In this document: one piece after another, positions 8,803 to 16,701 of the stretch
How the letters are laid out: the number at the start of each line of letters is the position of its first letter
Position numbering within the stretch: the stretch's first letter is position 1
Origin: an uncultured Bacteroidales bacterium
GTDB lineage: Bacteria > Bacteroidota > Bacteroidia > Bacteroidales > Paludibacteraceae
NCBI GenBank assembly: GCA_902799555.1
Contig: CADCBB010000001.1
Span: forward strand, 63,882-127,881
Reading direction: 5' to 3'
DNA: 64,000 nucleotides
Translations under genes and position numbers: made by a program
The notes under the pieces: generated by a model
Database searches by the model: none
Told to the model about the DNA's origin: nothing
The model's input: the letters and a program-made list of their open reading frames with translations, nothing else

Positions 8803-9122
8803 CTCTTTAATAGTTTTTTTGTGCCTACTCTTTATTGGATTTTCGGCTCTCTCCATTATTTTTATGTACTATCTTCACTAAAAAAGTGAGCTAACTGCTA
8901 TTGGTTCATTCGAGCTACCACACCCATCACATCCAAATACGCTGAAAGCCCACATGTAAACGTGAGCGTTTCGCATTATCATTGGAATGTGATTTTTCAA
9001 TGTGGTAGATTGAATGAATCCTCAAATAAAGCAAACGCTTTTTTAGTCTTACTATGTCACCGCTTTTTTACGCTGTCGGTGCCAGCGTCTTCGCTTTTAC
9101 GTCTTGAAGAGAGGACGATGGT
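8803..9122. other. 320-base gap, no gene seen
   Basis: This AT-rich spacer lies between the lipoprotein start and the DUF1016 nuclease stop. No reading frame with convincing features and no TAnnTTTGC promoter were seen. A small inverted repeat (acgctg 9070-9075, cagcgt 9083-9088) is flanked by T runs and could be a weak terminator. Another, TCACT/AGTGA, lies at 8875-8889. Confidence 0.5.
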
Positions 9123-10175
9123 TTATTTCAACATGGCTTTTACCATTTTTCGTAACTCTGCCTTATTGGGCAGGAATAATTCATACTTAGATACAAACAA
9201 GTTGCTGTCCATTCCGTATGTTGCGTATTCCACCATCAACTCATCTTTGTAGTGCGACAATATGATGCCAATAGGAGGATTATCTCCTTCTACATTTTCT
9301 TCCTTGGCAAAATAACCGAGGTACATATTCATCTGCCCTATATCTTTGTGCTTGACAGCCCCCTTTTTTAGATCTATCAAAACAAAACATTTCAAAACAC
9401 GGTGGTAAAAAACCAAATCTACATGATAATGAATATTATTGATGGTTAACGGATACTGCCTCTTGACAAACGTGAAACCCTTTCCTAATTCCAACAGGAA
9501 CATTTGCATATTGTCAATCAGTTTCTTTTCCAGTTGGCTTTCTTTGTATTTGTCAGGTAACCCCAAGAATTCCAAAGTATAGGTCGCTTTTACAACATCT
9601 TCTGGTGATTGAACTTGTTGTCCTTTTTCTGCTAAAGCAAGCACACCGGCTTTGTCCTTGCTCAATGCCAGACGCATAAACAAACCGCTTTCTTTCTGAC
9701 GATGCAGGTACTCAACGGACCAGTTTTCTGCAACACATTCTTTGGCATAGAATTCGCGCTCCAAGTCATCGTCAATTGTTATCAATTCACAAATATGCGA
9801 CCACGATAATTTGTCAGAGATCTGAAAATTTGGAAGAGATTTGTCAGATGTCTGACATTTTGGGAACATGAGATAGAACTTGCGCATGTTGTTCAGATTA
9901 GGGCGACTGTAACCACGACCTACTCTTGCTCTGAGTATTCTCGCTAAGTTCGATAACAATGCTGTACCGTACTTTGCTCGCTTGTTGCCTTCCTGCTCAA
10001 ACTCAACAATGTGGCGACCTATTTTCCAATAAGTCGTTTTGATTGTCTCATTGATGCTAATGGCGAGCGCCTGTTTCCCCTCCTCAATAACTTGCACTAT
10101 CTTGTCGGCAAGCAAAGAAAGTTCTGCATCGGGCAGCACAACGGGATAATCCATCTTTGCGAGTTCGTTTGCCAT
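9123..10175 (-). CDS. DUF1016 (YhcG-type) PDDEXK nuclease family protein
   Basis: The protein has 350 residues. Residues 1-170 match the N-terminal domain of DUF1016 proteins (TYWKIGRHIVEFEQEG, GYSRPNLNNMRKFY, LSWSHICELI). The C-terminal half holds a PDDEXK nuclease core, seen as YHVDLVFYHR followed by LIDLKKG. Members are putative nucleases often found with restriction or defence genes; their cellular role is poorly known. Here it is alone, with its own promoter. It is AT-rich (22 G or C in 9421-9480 against 31 in 10441-10500 of the next gene), so transfer is likely. Residues around 110-125 contain a tandem-like CQTSDK/FQISDK pair from repeated DNA. Confidence 0.85.
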   Translation of the reverse strand: MANELAKMDYPVVLPDAELSLLADKIVQVIEEGKQALAISINETIKTTYWKIGRHIVEFEQEGNKRAKYGTALLSNLARILRARVGRGYSRPNLNNMRKFYLMFPKCQTSDKSLPNFQISDKLSWSHICELITIDDDLEREFYAKECVAENWSVEYLHRQKESGLFMRLALSKDKAGVLALAEKGQQVQSPEDVVKATYTLEFLGLPDKYKESQLEKKLIDNMQMFLLELGKGFTFVKRQYPLTINNIHYHVDLVFYHRVLKCFVLIDLKKGAVKHKDIGQMNMYLGYFAKEENVEGDNPPIGIILSHYKDELMVEYATYGMDSNLFVSKYELFLPNKAELRKMVKAMLK

Positions 10176-10201
10176 TTGGTATTATTTTTTGATTTTGCGC
10201 T

Positions 10202-10234
10202 GCAAAATTACAAATAATTTTTGATATATGCAAA
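10202..10234 (-). promoter_or_regulatory. Promoter of the DUF1016 nuclease
   Basis: On the minus strand TTTG (10234-10231), a 20-base spacer and TAATTTTGC (10210-10202). The upstream box extends into TTTGCATATATCAAA. It separates this gene from the coaE operon. Confidence 0.75.
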
Positions 10235-10240
10235 TTTATT

Positions 10241-10816
10241 TCACTTTTTTAGCCAATTCAGTATTTGATCTGCTAAATCCGAAACGCTCGTCTTTCCATC
10301 GTTATTCACAATTAGTCTGACTTCTGACTGCTGACTTCTGAATTCTCCCTGCGCCTTGATACGCGCGCGTACCTTATTTATATTGGCGGGTGAAGCGTCG
10401 CCGTGGTAGTCACGGGCGATAGTACGGGCGATACGAATGTCTTCTGGCGCATCAATGACGATGATACGGTCGCAGAGGATATCCAAACCGGACTCGAAGA
10501 GGATAGCAGACTCTACAAAATCAGGCTTGCGTTTCATGATATCCAAACCTACAGCGGGATGAACGATGGCATTGAGGGCAGCTAATAAATGCGGATCTTC
10601 AAATACGCGCTTTGCGACATAGGCTGTATTATAGGTGCCTCCTACAAATGCTTCTTCGCCTAAGAGGTCGATGATCTCTTGGTGCACGTCGGCATTCTCG
10701 GCGATGATACGTTTGGCTTCTTGGTCGCAGTCATAGACCATGTCCCCGCGTTTGGCGAGTTCACGAGCGATCGTGCTCTTTCCGCTTCCTATGCCTCCTG
10801 TGATACCGATAATCAT
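10241..10816 (-). CDS. coaE: Dephospho-CoA kinase
   Basis: This is the last enzyme of coenzyme A synthesis, phosphorylating dephospho-CoA in the cytoplasm. The chosen start gives MIIGITGGIGSGKST with the P-loop at residues 7-14; an in-frame upstream extension overlaps the MBOAT gene and is not conserved. It has 191 residues, a normal length. DADQEA-like DCDQEAKRI and the RIDAPED region are recognisable. A heptamer array at 10316-10350 encodes the in-frame segment FRSQQSEVRL near the C-terminus. It closes the long dxs operon, one base after the MBOAT stop. Confidence 0.94.
   Translation of the reverse strand: MIIGITGGIGSGKSTIARELAKRGDMVYDCDQEAKRIIAENADVHQEIIDLLGEEAFVGGTYNTAYVAKRVFEDPHLLAALNAIVHPAVGLDIMKRKPDFVESAILFESGLDILCDRIIVIDAPEDIRIARTIARDYHGDASPANINKVRARIKAQGEFRSQQSEVRLIVNNDGKTSVSDLADQILNWLKK
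10316..10350. repeat. In-frame heptamer array inside coaE
   Basis: Units on the plus strand: tctgact, tctgact, gctgact, tctgaat, then a decayed tctccct. On the coding strand they encode FRSQQSEVRL. Confidence 0.9.
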
Positions 10817-10817
10817 A

Positions 10818-12638
10818 TTAGAACTGGAAATAGATAAAGGGTTGAACATCTGCTGTGACGAATTGATAGATCACAGCAATAGCGATACAAACGGCAATGA
10901 CGATAGCCCACAGCGGCATGGCGCTGAACCAAAGACGATAGCGTCGCTTCCAATTGGTTGGTAGCCAATGAATGACCATACCGGCGATGAACATCGCTAC
11001 GACCCAGCGGTACTCCCAAAGAAAATCCGGAATGATGGCATTGTTCCATGCCCCGCCTATCTGGTTAACCATGTTCTTTGCCGTCGCCCACGCTACTTCA
11101 TTAGCGGTAGCAGGATCGAGGTTACTGCTGGAACGGAAGAATAGACGTGTAAACGTAATAAACGTAAACGTTTGTAGGATCGCCCACGCCGTACCCAGCG
11201 CTTTGGTAAACTTGGTTTCTGCGCCTTCGCACAAGAAATAGATATATCGAATAGCGGTCACAAACCACACGAGTCCTGCCCAGACGGCGAATAAGCGCCA
11301 AACGGGTAGGTTGGTATAAAAATCCGCTACGCAGAGTCCAGCCGTCAAAAGGGTCATTGCCGCAAAACGGATATGCCAATTCATTCCTCGCCAGATCTTC
11401 TCGATGATCATTCCGAACCCGTTGATGCCGCCCCAGATGATAAAGTTCCAACTGGCGCCATGCCATAAACCGCCCAAGACTTGCGTAATGAACGAGTTGA
11501 GGTTGGAGTAGAAGAGTTTTAGACGGTTTGCGTCCTTCAAAAAACGCGGCACAATAATCATCGCGACGATCAGCACGGCATAAGGGATCATGATGCCTAG
11601 CCACCAACCGGTGAGGGACGCTGATACCAGTGCAATGACCGTTACCCAGAAATAGGTGCCGAAACCAATGCTTCTATTACCGCCCAACGGAATATACAGA
11701 TAGGTCTTTAGCCAGCGTCCGAGGGACATGTGCCAACGCCGCCAGAACTCTTGCGGACTCTGGGATTTGTAGGGCGAGTTGAAGTTCATCGGCAGATAGA
11801 AGCCCATAAGCATTGCTACACCGATGGCAATGTCTGTATAACCCGAGAAATCCGCGTAGACTTGCAGCGAGTATGCGAATAGTGCGAAGAGGTTCTCAAA
11901 GCCGGAGAAGAGTAAGGGGTTATCAAATACACGGTCGATGAGGTTTACCGCCAGAAAATCCGACATAATAATCTTCTTGCCCAGGCCGTTAATGATCCAG
12001 AAGACGGCAATGCCGAAGGCTCTGCGGCTGAGGTGGAAGGGTTTGTATAGTTGCGGAATGAACTCTTCTGCCCGCACAATAGGACCGGCTACGAGTTGCG
12101 GGAAGAAACTCACGTAGAACCCGAAATCAAGTATATTCTTAACCGGTTGAATACGTCCCCGGTAGACATCTGCCGTGTACGAGATGACTTGGAAGATATA
12201 GAACGAAATGCCGACCGGTAAGATGATCTTATCTACGATGGAATAGCTTGTGCCGAAAAGGTCATTGAACGCATCAGTAAAGAAATAAGCGTACTTGAAG
12301 TAAGCGAGGAAACCTAAGTCGATGGCAACGGATAGGCATAGCCAGAACTTATTCTTGGTCTTGTAAATCCGTTGCGCGATGAGCCAGTCGGAGAGGGTGA
12401 CGAAGAGTAGGATCAATAGGAAAAGTCCGCTGGTTTTATAATAGAAGAACCAACTGACGAACATAAGATACACATTGCGAAGGTGCAGTTTTTTGTTGCC
12501 TAAAGAATCCGGAACTCGGTCCATGATTAAGGCAAATAGTGCGTACACCAAAGCGAAGAAGCCCCAGAAATAAAACTGCGTGAAAAGCAAAGGGCTCTCC
12601 GCGTTAAAAGCAAATATGTAGTTTAAGATCTCTTTCAC
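10818..12638 (-). CDS. MBOAT family membrane O-acyltransferase
   Basis: The 606-residue polytopic protein resembles AlgI/DltB/PatA-type acyltransferases, which pass an acyl group across the membrane to a cell-surface polymer. Conserved parts are LPVGISFYIFQ (140-150), QLVAGPIVR (181-189), FWRRWHMSLGRWLK (298-311) and the catalytic H393 in GGLWHGASWN. A segment of about 50 hydrophobic residues before that histidine is longer than I expect. The start is a GTG at 12638 lying inside a heptamer array. It is co-transcribed with the preceding SGNH hydrolase, the usual partner for acetyl transfer. The polymer is unknown. Confidence 0.93.
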   Translation of the reverse strand: MKEILNYIFAFNAESPLLFTQFYFWGFFALVYALFALIMDRVPDSLGNKKLHLRNVYLMFVSWFFYYKTSGLFLLILLFVTLSDWLIAQRIYKTKNKFWLCLSVAIDLGFLAYFKYAYFFTDAFNDLFGTSYSIVDKIILPVGISFYIFQVISYTADVYRGRIQPVKNILDFGFYVSFFPQLVAGPIVRAEEFIPQLYKPFHLSRRAFGIAVFWIINGLGKKIIMSDFLAVNLIDRVFDNPLLFSGFENLFALFAYSLQVYADFSGYTDIAIGVAMLMGFYLPMNFNSPYKSQSPQEFWRRWHMSLGRWLKTYLYIPLGGNRSIGFGTYFWVTVIALVSASLTGWWLGIMIPYAVLIVAMIIVPRFLKDANRLKLFYSNLNSFITQVLGGLWHGASWNFIIWGGINGFGMIIEKIWRGMNWHIRFAAMTLLTAGLCVADFYTNLPVWRLFAVWAGLVWFVTAIRYIYFLCEGAETKFTKALGTAWAILQTFTFITFTRLFFRSSSNLDPATANEVAWATAKNMVNQIGGAWNNAIIPDFLWEYRWVVAMFIAGMVIHWLPTNWKRRYRLWFSAMPLWAIVIAVCIAIAVIYQFVTADVQPFIYFQF

Positions 12639-12660
12639 CTCTCACCTTTCACCTTTCACC
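12633..12660. repeat. Heptamer array at the SGNH/MBOAT junction
   Basis: Four units (tttcacc, tctcacc, tttcacc, tttcacc). On the coding strand GGTGAAA repeats supply the last codons and TGA stop of the SGNH gene and the GTG start of the MBOAT gene. Confidence 0.93.
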
Positions 12661-13920
12661 TTCCAACATCCACTCTGCTACGGCATTGCCGGCCTTGCGT
12701 GCTCCACTGCGCGTGAAATGCACACCGTCTGAACCAGCCAAACCGATCTCTTGCCACCGCGCCATACTTCCTGCGCCGCCCATCCAACGGTAGAGGCTGA
12801 AATAGGCGATATTCTCTTCCAAGGCCATCTTTCGCAATAACTTATCCATATATGGCACCATCGGATAGGGCTGCCATTCGCCGTCTATCTGGGTGAGCAT
12901 ATCACTGGGGCCGATAAAGAGAATCGATGCTTGCGGTGCACATGTACGCAAGTACTGCACTTGTTGCCGAAGTCCTTTGACGATGCCTTGGATCGTGCCC
13001 GGGTTCTTGTTCGACGGAATGGCGTTGCCGCCAAACTGCATAATGATCAGTTGTACATTTTGCTCGCGGTAGAAAGTGACTAACTGCTCCCGATCCATCT
13101 TCGTGAATACCAAACCGAGACAGCCGCGCATGGGGATGTTATCGACGATAACACCTGTATCGCTTTGTTGGGAAAGTCCATAGACTTTGCCTTGTCCGCT
13201 GAGGAATACACTGTCGCCGGCAAAGGAATAGCGGATGGCACTATCGGCAAACACGCGCCATTGAGTGTATCTTTTTCTGCCATCAAGAGGCGTACAAACT
13301 GCGGTCAGCTCTTCGCTGCCTTTAACCAGGCTGTCGTTCATGACCGCTACTTGACCCATTACGCCATATAATCCGTCTTCGCGTTGATCGCGTTTGGGGC
13401 CATAGACCAGATAGCGTTTGGGACCTTGGGCCGGTTGAATCCAACGGTCGTTCATGCGTAACTGTTGCTTGACCGTACGACTTGGTATGGTTTGTGCCAA
13501 AGGCAATAAACCGACTCCTGAACCACCGTATTTGTTCTGCAAGGCTTCGCGTATCTGTTGACTCATTCGGTCCTCTTCGATCTGGCTGTCGCCGTAATGG
13601 AGGACACGCACCACTTTGTGGTTGCTTTCTGCCAAAGAGGCATAGAAAGACTGCAAGAAGACGCGACTGTCGGTTGTTGAGTCTACGGCTACCTTCGGGA
13701 TGATAACTTTGGGTTCTTGCGGAATGACGGTATCGGTTTCTACTTCGACTTCTGCTTCTGCAAAAACCGGAAACTCTTCGATCGTATCATTGTCTGAAAC
13801 CTCCATACTGAGTTCTGTAGGCTGTTTATGTAACAATTGTCCGTTTGGAAATGCTTTATAGAGCACTCCCAACAGACTCATTACCACGGCTATGAAAATC
13901 AGAACTTGATACGGTTTCAT
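12649..13920 (-). CDS. SGNH/GDSL-type hydrolase, membrane-anchored
   Basis: The 423-residue protein has one N-terminal membrane helix (residues 6-22) and an acidic linker (40-70), then a periplasmic SGNH fold. Visible blocks are HYGDSQIEEDR with the nucleophile S112, a Gly block near KYGGSGVG, the Asn block MQFGGNAIP and the C-terminal DGVHFTRSG with the Asp/His pair. The adjacent MBOAT gene suggests the two make up an O-acetylation pair in which this enzyme completes transfer, as PatB or AlgJ do. That is inference from context. The last residues EGER come from a heptamer array. The start is one base after the trkH stop. Confidence 0.88.
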   Translation of the reverse strand: MKPYQVLIFIAVVMSLLGVLYKAFPNGQLLHKQPTELSMEVSDNDTIEEFPVFAEAEVEVETDTVIPQEPKVIIPKVAVDSTTDSRVFLQSFYASLAESNHKVVRVLHYGDSQIEEDRMSQQIREALQNKYGGSGVGLLPLAQTIPSRTVKQQLRMNDRWIQPAQGPKRYLVYGPKRDQREDGLYGVMGQVAVMNDSLVKGSEELTAVCTPLDGRKRYTQWRVFADSAIRYSFAGDSVFLSGQGKVYGLSQQSDTGVIVDNIPMRGCLGLVFTKMDREQLVTFYREQNVQLIIMQFGGNAIPSNKNPGTIQGIVKGLRQQVQYLRTCAPQASILFIGPSDMLTQIDGEWQPYPMVPYMDKLLRKMALEENIAYFSLYRWMGGAGSMARWQEIGLAGSDGVHFTRSGARKAGNAVAEWMLEGER

Positions 13921-13921
13921 C

Positions 13922-15370
13922 TTATTTTTTCCAAAGCGCGCGGCTGAACAATAACAAAACCGTGAAGATCTCCAGACGACCGATCAGCATGACAAAGGTG
14001 GCTACCCATTTGGCAGCTACCGGCAAGGCTGCATAGCAACCACTTGAACCCCATTGACCGATCGAGACGCCGACGTTTCCGATCATCGAAACGGCGATGC
14101 CTAAGGACTCGTCAAAACCGATACCACAGCCACAGAACCAGAGGGTCGCTAACACGATGATTGCCAAATAGAAGAACATAAACGCCATAATATTACTGGT
14201 CGTTTGTTCGCGGAGTGTGTGACCGTTGAAACGCACAGGGATGACGGCATTCGGGTGAATACGACGTTGGATTTCAGCGTTAGCAGCCTTGGCGAAGATA
14301 GCTAAACGCACCCATTTCATACCTCCGGCGGTTGAACCCGACGCACCTCCGGTGAACATGAGGAAGAAGACAATAACCCATAAAACAGGAGGCCACAACA
14401 TATAATCCGTCGCTACAAAACCGGTACTGGTGATCGTGGCAATCGAGGTGAAGAGTCCCAGACGGAAACTATCTAATTTGCCGGTAGTGATCAACAGTCC
14501 TATTGCCAAAACGATACCGGCGATAAGACAGGCACAGACGTACCAGCGTGTCTCTTCATCGCGGAACATGCGTTGAGGTTTACCGCGGAAGGCATAGATC
14601 AGTTGGGTGAAGTTGATACCCGACAGCAACATAAACACAAGGATGATCCATTGGATCGCAGGACCGAAACTCATCACACTGTCATTATGGGTGGCAAATC
14701 CACCGGTAGAGATGGTACTGAGTGCATGGCACACGGCATCGAACTTACCCATACCGCATAGCCAGAGTAAGATGCCTTCAGCGGCCGTGAGGCCGATATA
14801 GGTGATCCACATATGTTTGGCTGTGTCGGCTATACGCGGGCTGAGTTTCTCGTAGCTGACACCGGTCACTTCGGCGCTATAGAGCTGCATGCCGCCGAGG
14901 CCGAACATGGGTAGGATAGCGACACTGAGCACAATAATACCCATACCGCCTATCCACTGCATCAGTGATCGCCAGAGGAGGATCGAATGAGGTTGGGCTG
15001 CTACGTCTGTGAAGACGGTAGAACCCGTTGTGGTGAAGCCTGCCATCGTTTCGTACCAAGCGTCGGTGAGGGCAGGAAGGGTGCCGCTGAGCCAGAAGGG
15101 TAACATGCCGAAGAGCGAATAGACGATCCAGATAGTGGCTACAATGACATAGCCTTCGCGTTCGCCGACGCGTTTCTCAGCCTTACGACCGGCAGCTACC
15201 ATCCACCAACTGCTCAACCACGTCACCGCACTCGATACGATCCACGCACCGAAGTCCGGTTCGTCGTACCACCACGCAGTGAAGGTGGGCACTAACATAA
15301 ACAGCGCCTCAAGAGTGGTCAGCACTCCCATCGTCTTAAAGACGATCCGCCAGTTGAACAATCGTGTCAT
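13922..15370 (-). CDS. trkH: Potassium uptake protein, membrane subunit
   Basis: This 482-residue integral membrane protein is the ion-conducting subunit of Trk potassium uptake. It shows the repeated pore-loop pattern of the family: TTTGSTVF near 130, STGGFATH near 220, TSTGFVATDY near 320 and MIGNVGVS near the end. Its partner TrkA is encoded just upstream with a four-base ATGA overlap, so the two are translationally coupled. The length is normal. Confidence 0.95.
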   Translation of the reverse strand: MTRLFNWRIVFKTMGVLTTLEALFMLVPTFTAWWYDEPDFGAWIVSSAVTWLSSWWMVAAGRKAEKRVGEREGYVIVATIWIVYSLFGMLPFWLSGTLPALTDAWYETMAGFTTTGSTVFTDVAAQPHSILLWRSLMQWIGGMGIIVLSVAILPMFGLGGMQLYSAEVTGVSYEKLSPRIADTAKHMWITYIGLTAAEGILLWLCGMGKFDAVCHALSTISTGGFATHNDSVMSFGPAIQWIILVFMLLSGINFTQLIYAFRGKPQRMFRDEETRWYVCACLIAGIVLAIGLLITTGKLDSFRLGLFTSIATITSTGFVATDYMLWPPVLWVIVFFLMFTGGASGSTAGGMKWVRLAIFAKAANAEIQRRIHPNAVIPVRFNGHTLREQTTSNIMAFMFFYLAIIVLATLWFCGCGIGFDESLGIAVSMIGNVGVSIGQWGSSGCYAALPVAAKWVATFVMLIGRLEIFTVLLLFSRALWKK

Positions 15371-16701
15371 TTAAAGAATCGCTCTAAGTTACGTATCACA
15401 TGACTTTTGCAGAACACCACGACCGTATCGTTCGGGATGATCTGCGTGTCGCCGTTGACCAGAATTCCTTCGCCGGCACGAACAATACCGCCGATGGTTG
15501 CTTCGGCAGGCAGATCGAGGTCTTTGACCTTGCGTTTGGTGACGATACTGCCTTCTTTGGCATCGAACTCCACGATCTCGGCGTCCGCACTCGTTAAGTT
15601 ATGCACGCCGCGAACCGAAGCGTCCAATAGCATCTGGTAGATATAGCTGGCCGCGATGGTTTTTTTGTTTAAGACTGTACCGATATCCAGACCTTCGGCC
15701 ATCGGGATATAATCGAGGTTCTCGACTTCCGCGATCGTCTTGCGTACGCCGAATCGTTTGGCAGCCAGGCAGGCGAAGATATTGGCTTCACTGCTGTCCG
15801 TCACGGCTACAAAAGCGTCGGCGTCCTGGATGCCTTCTTCTTTGAGCACGTCCATGTCGGAGCCGTCGGCATTGATAATAAGGGCGTTCGGTACTTTCTC
15901 ACTTAAGATGTCGCATAGCGCGCGGTCTTTCTCGATGATCTTGATGCTCATCTCGTCCGTGAGTTCTGTAGCTGCCTTACGGGCAATACGATCGCCGCCG
16001 AAGAAGATGACATTATTGATCTCCCGTTTGGATTTGCCGAGTTCTTCGCGCATAAACTCCATGTTCTCTTTGGGACAAACGCAGTAAACGAGATCGTTCT
16101 CCAGTACGCAGTCCGTACCTCTCGGGATGATCGTCTCTTGTTCGCGCTTGATGGCTACAATGCGGTATTTACCGTGGTTATAGATACCCGAAGAGAAGGG
16201 GCGGCCTAAGATCTTGGCCGTTGAACGGGCCTTGATGACACAGAGTTCCAATGCTCCTTGACCTAACTGCAGATGATAGCGCATCCAGTTGGTGCGCAGA
16301 CTGGCTTCGATCTCATTGGCAGCCAGTACCTCCGGATAAATGAGGTGGTTCAGACCCATTTTCTCGAAGAACGCTCTGTTCTCCGGTAGCAGGTACTCGT
16401 AGTTGTCGATACGCGCTAAGGTGCGCTTGGCACCTAAGGAATTCGCGATGAGACACGCGGTCATATTCTCTGTTTCGTGCGGCGTGACGGAGATGAAGAG
16501 GTCGCAACCTCCCACGCCTACTTCGCGTAGGTCGTGGATCGAGGTGGGGTTGCCCACTTTGGTTAACATGTCGTAGTTGGCGCTCAAGTCACCTAAACGC
16601 TCAGGTAACTCGTCCAAAAGGCTGATCTCCATATCTTCGCGACTAAGCAATTTCGCCAAGTGTGTGCCTACTTCTCCGGCGCCAGCGATAACAATGCGCA
16701 T
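15367..16701 (-). CDS. trkA: Potassium uptake regulatory subunit, NAD-binding
   Basis: The 444-residue cytoplasmic regulator of TrkH carries two RCK_N plus RCK_C repeats. The first Rossmann fold starts MRIVIAGAGEVGTHLAKLL, and the second is visible as VIFFGGDRIARKAATEL after residue 225. I chose the ATG at 16701; a longer frame upstream runs through the end of dxs in another frame and has no family features. Even so, trkA overlaps dxs by 34 bases. The dxs-trkA-trkH order is one I associate with Bacteroidales. Confidence 0.95.
   Translation of the reverse strand: MRIVIAGAGEVGTHLAKLLSREDMEISLLDELPERLGDLSANYDMLTKVGNPTSIHDLREVGVGGCDLFISVTPHETENMTACLIANSLGAKRTLARIDNYEYLLPENRAFFEKMGLNHLIYPEVLAANEIEASLRTNWMRYHLQLGQGALELCVIKARSTAKILGRPFSSGIYNHGKYRIVAIKREQETIIPRGTDCVLENDLVYCVCPKENMEFMREELGKSKREINNVIFFGGDRIARKAATELTDEMSIKIIEKDRALCDILSEKVPNALIINADGSDMDVLKEEGIQDADAFVAVTDSSEANIFACLAAKRFGVRKTIAEVENLDYIPMAEGLDIGTVLNKKTIAASYIYQMLLDASVRGVHNLTSADAEIVEFDAKEGSIVTKRKVKDLDLPAEATIGGIVRAGEGILVNGDTQIIPNDTVVVFCKSHVIRNLERFFK

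Noticed and set aside
9061..9100. Inverted repeat near 9070-9088 considered an integron attC site
   Set aside because: Only one short stem, no conserved core sites and no integrase.
9810..9870. Repeat TGTCAGA...TCTGACA inside the DUF1016 gene considered an insertion site
   Set aside because: It keeps the frame and encodes the CQTSDK/FQISDK pair, which I think occurs in other DUF1016 proteins. It does not have the clean 7-base tandem pattern.
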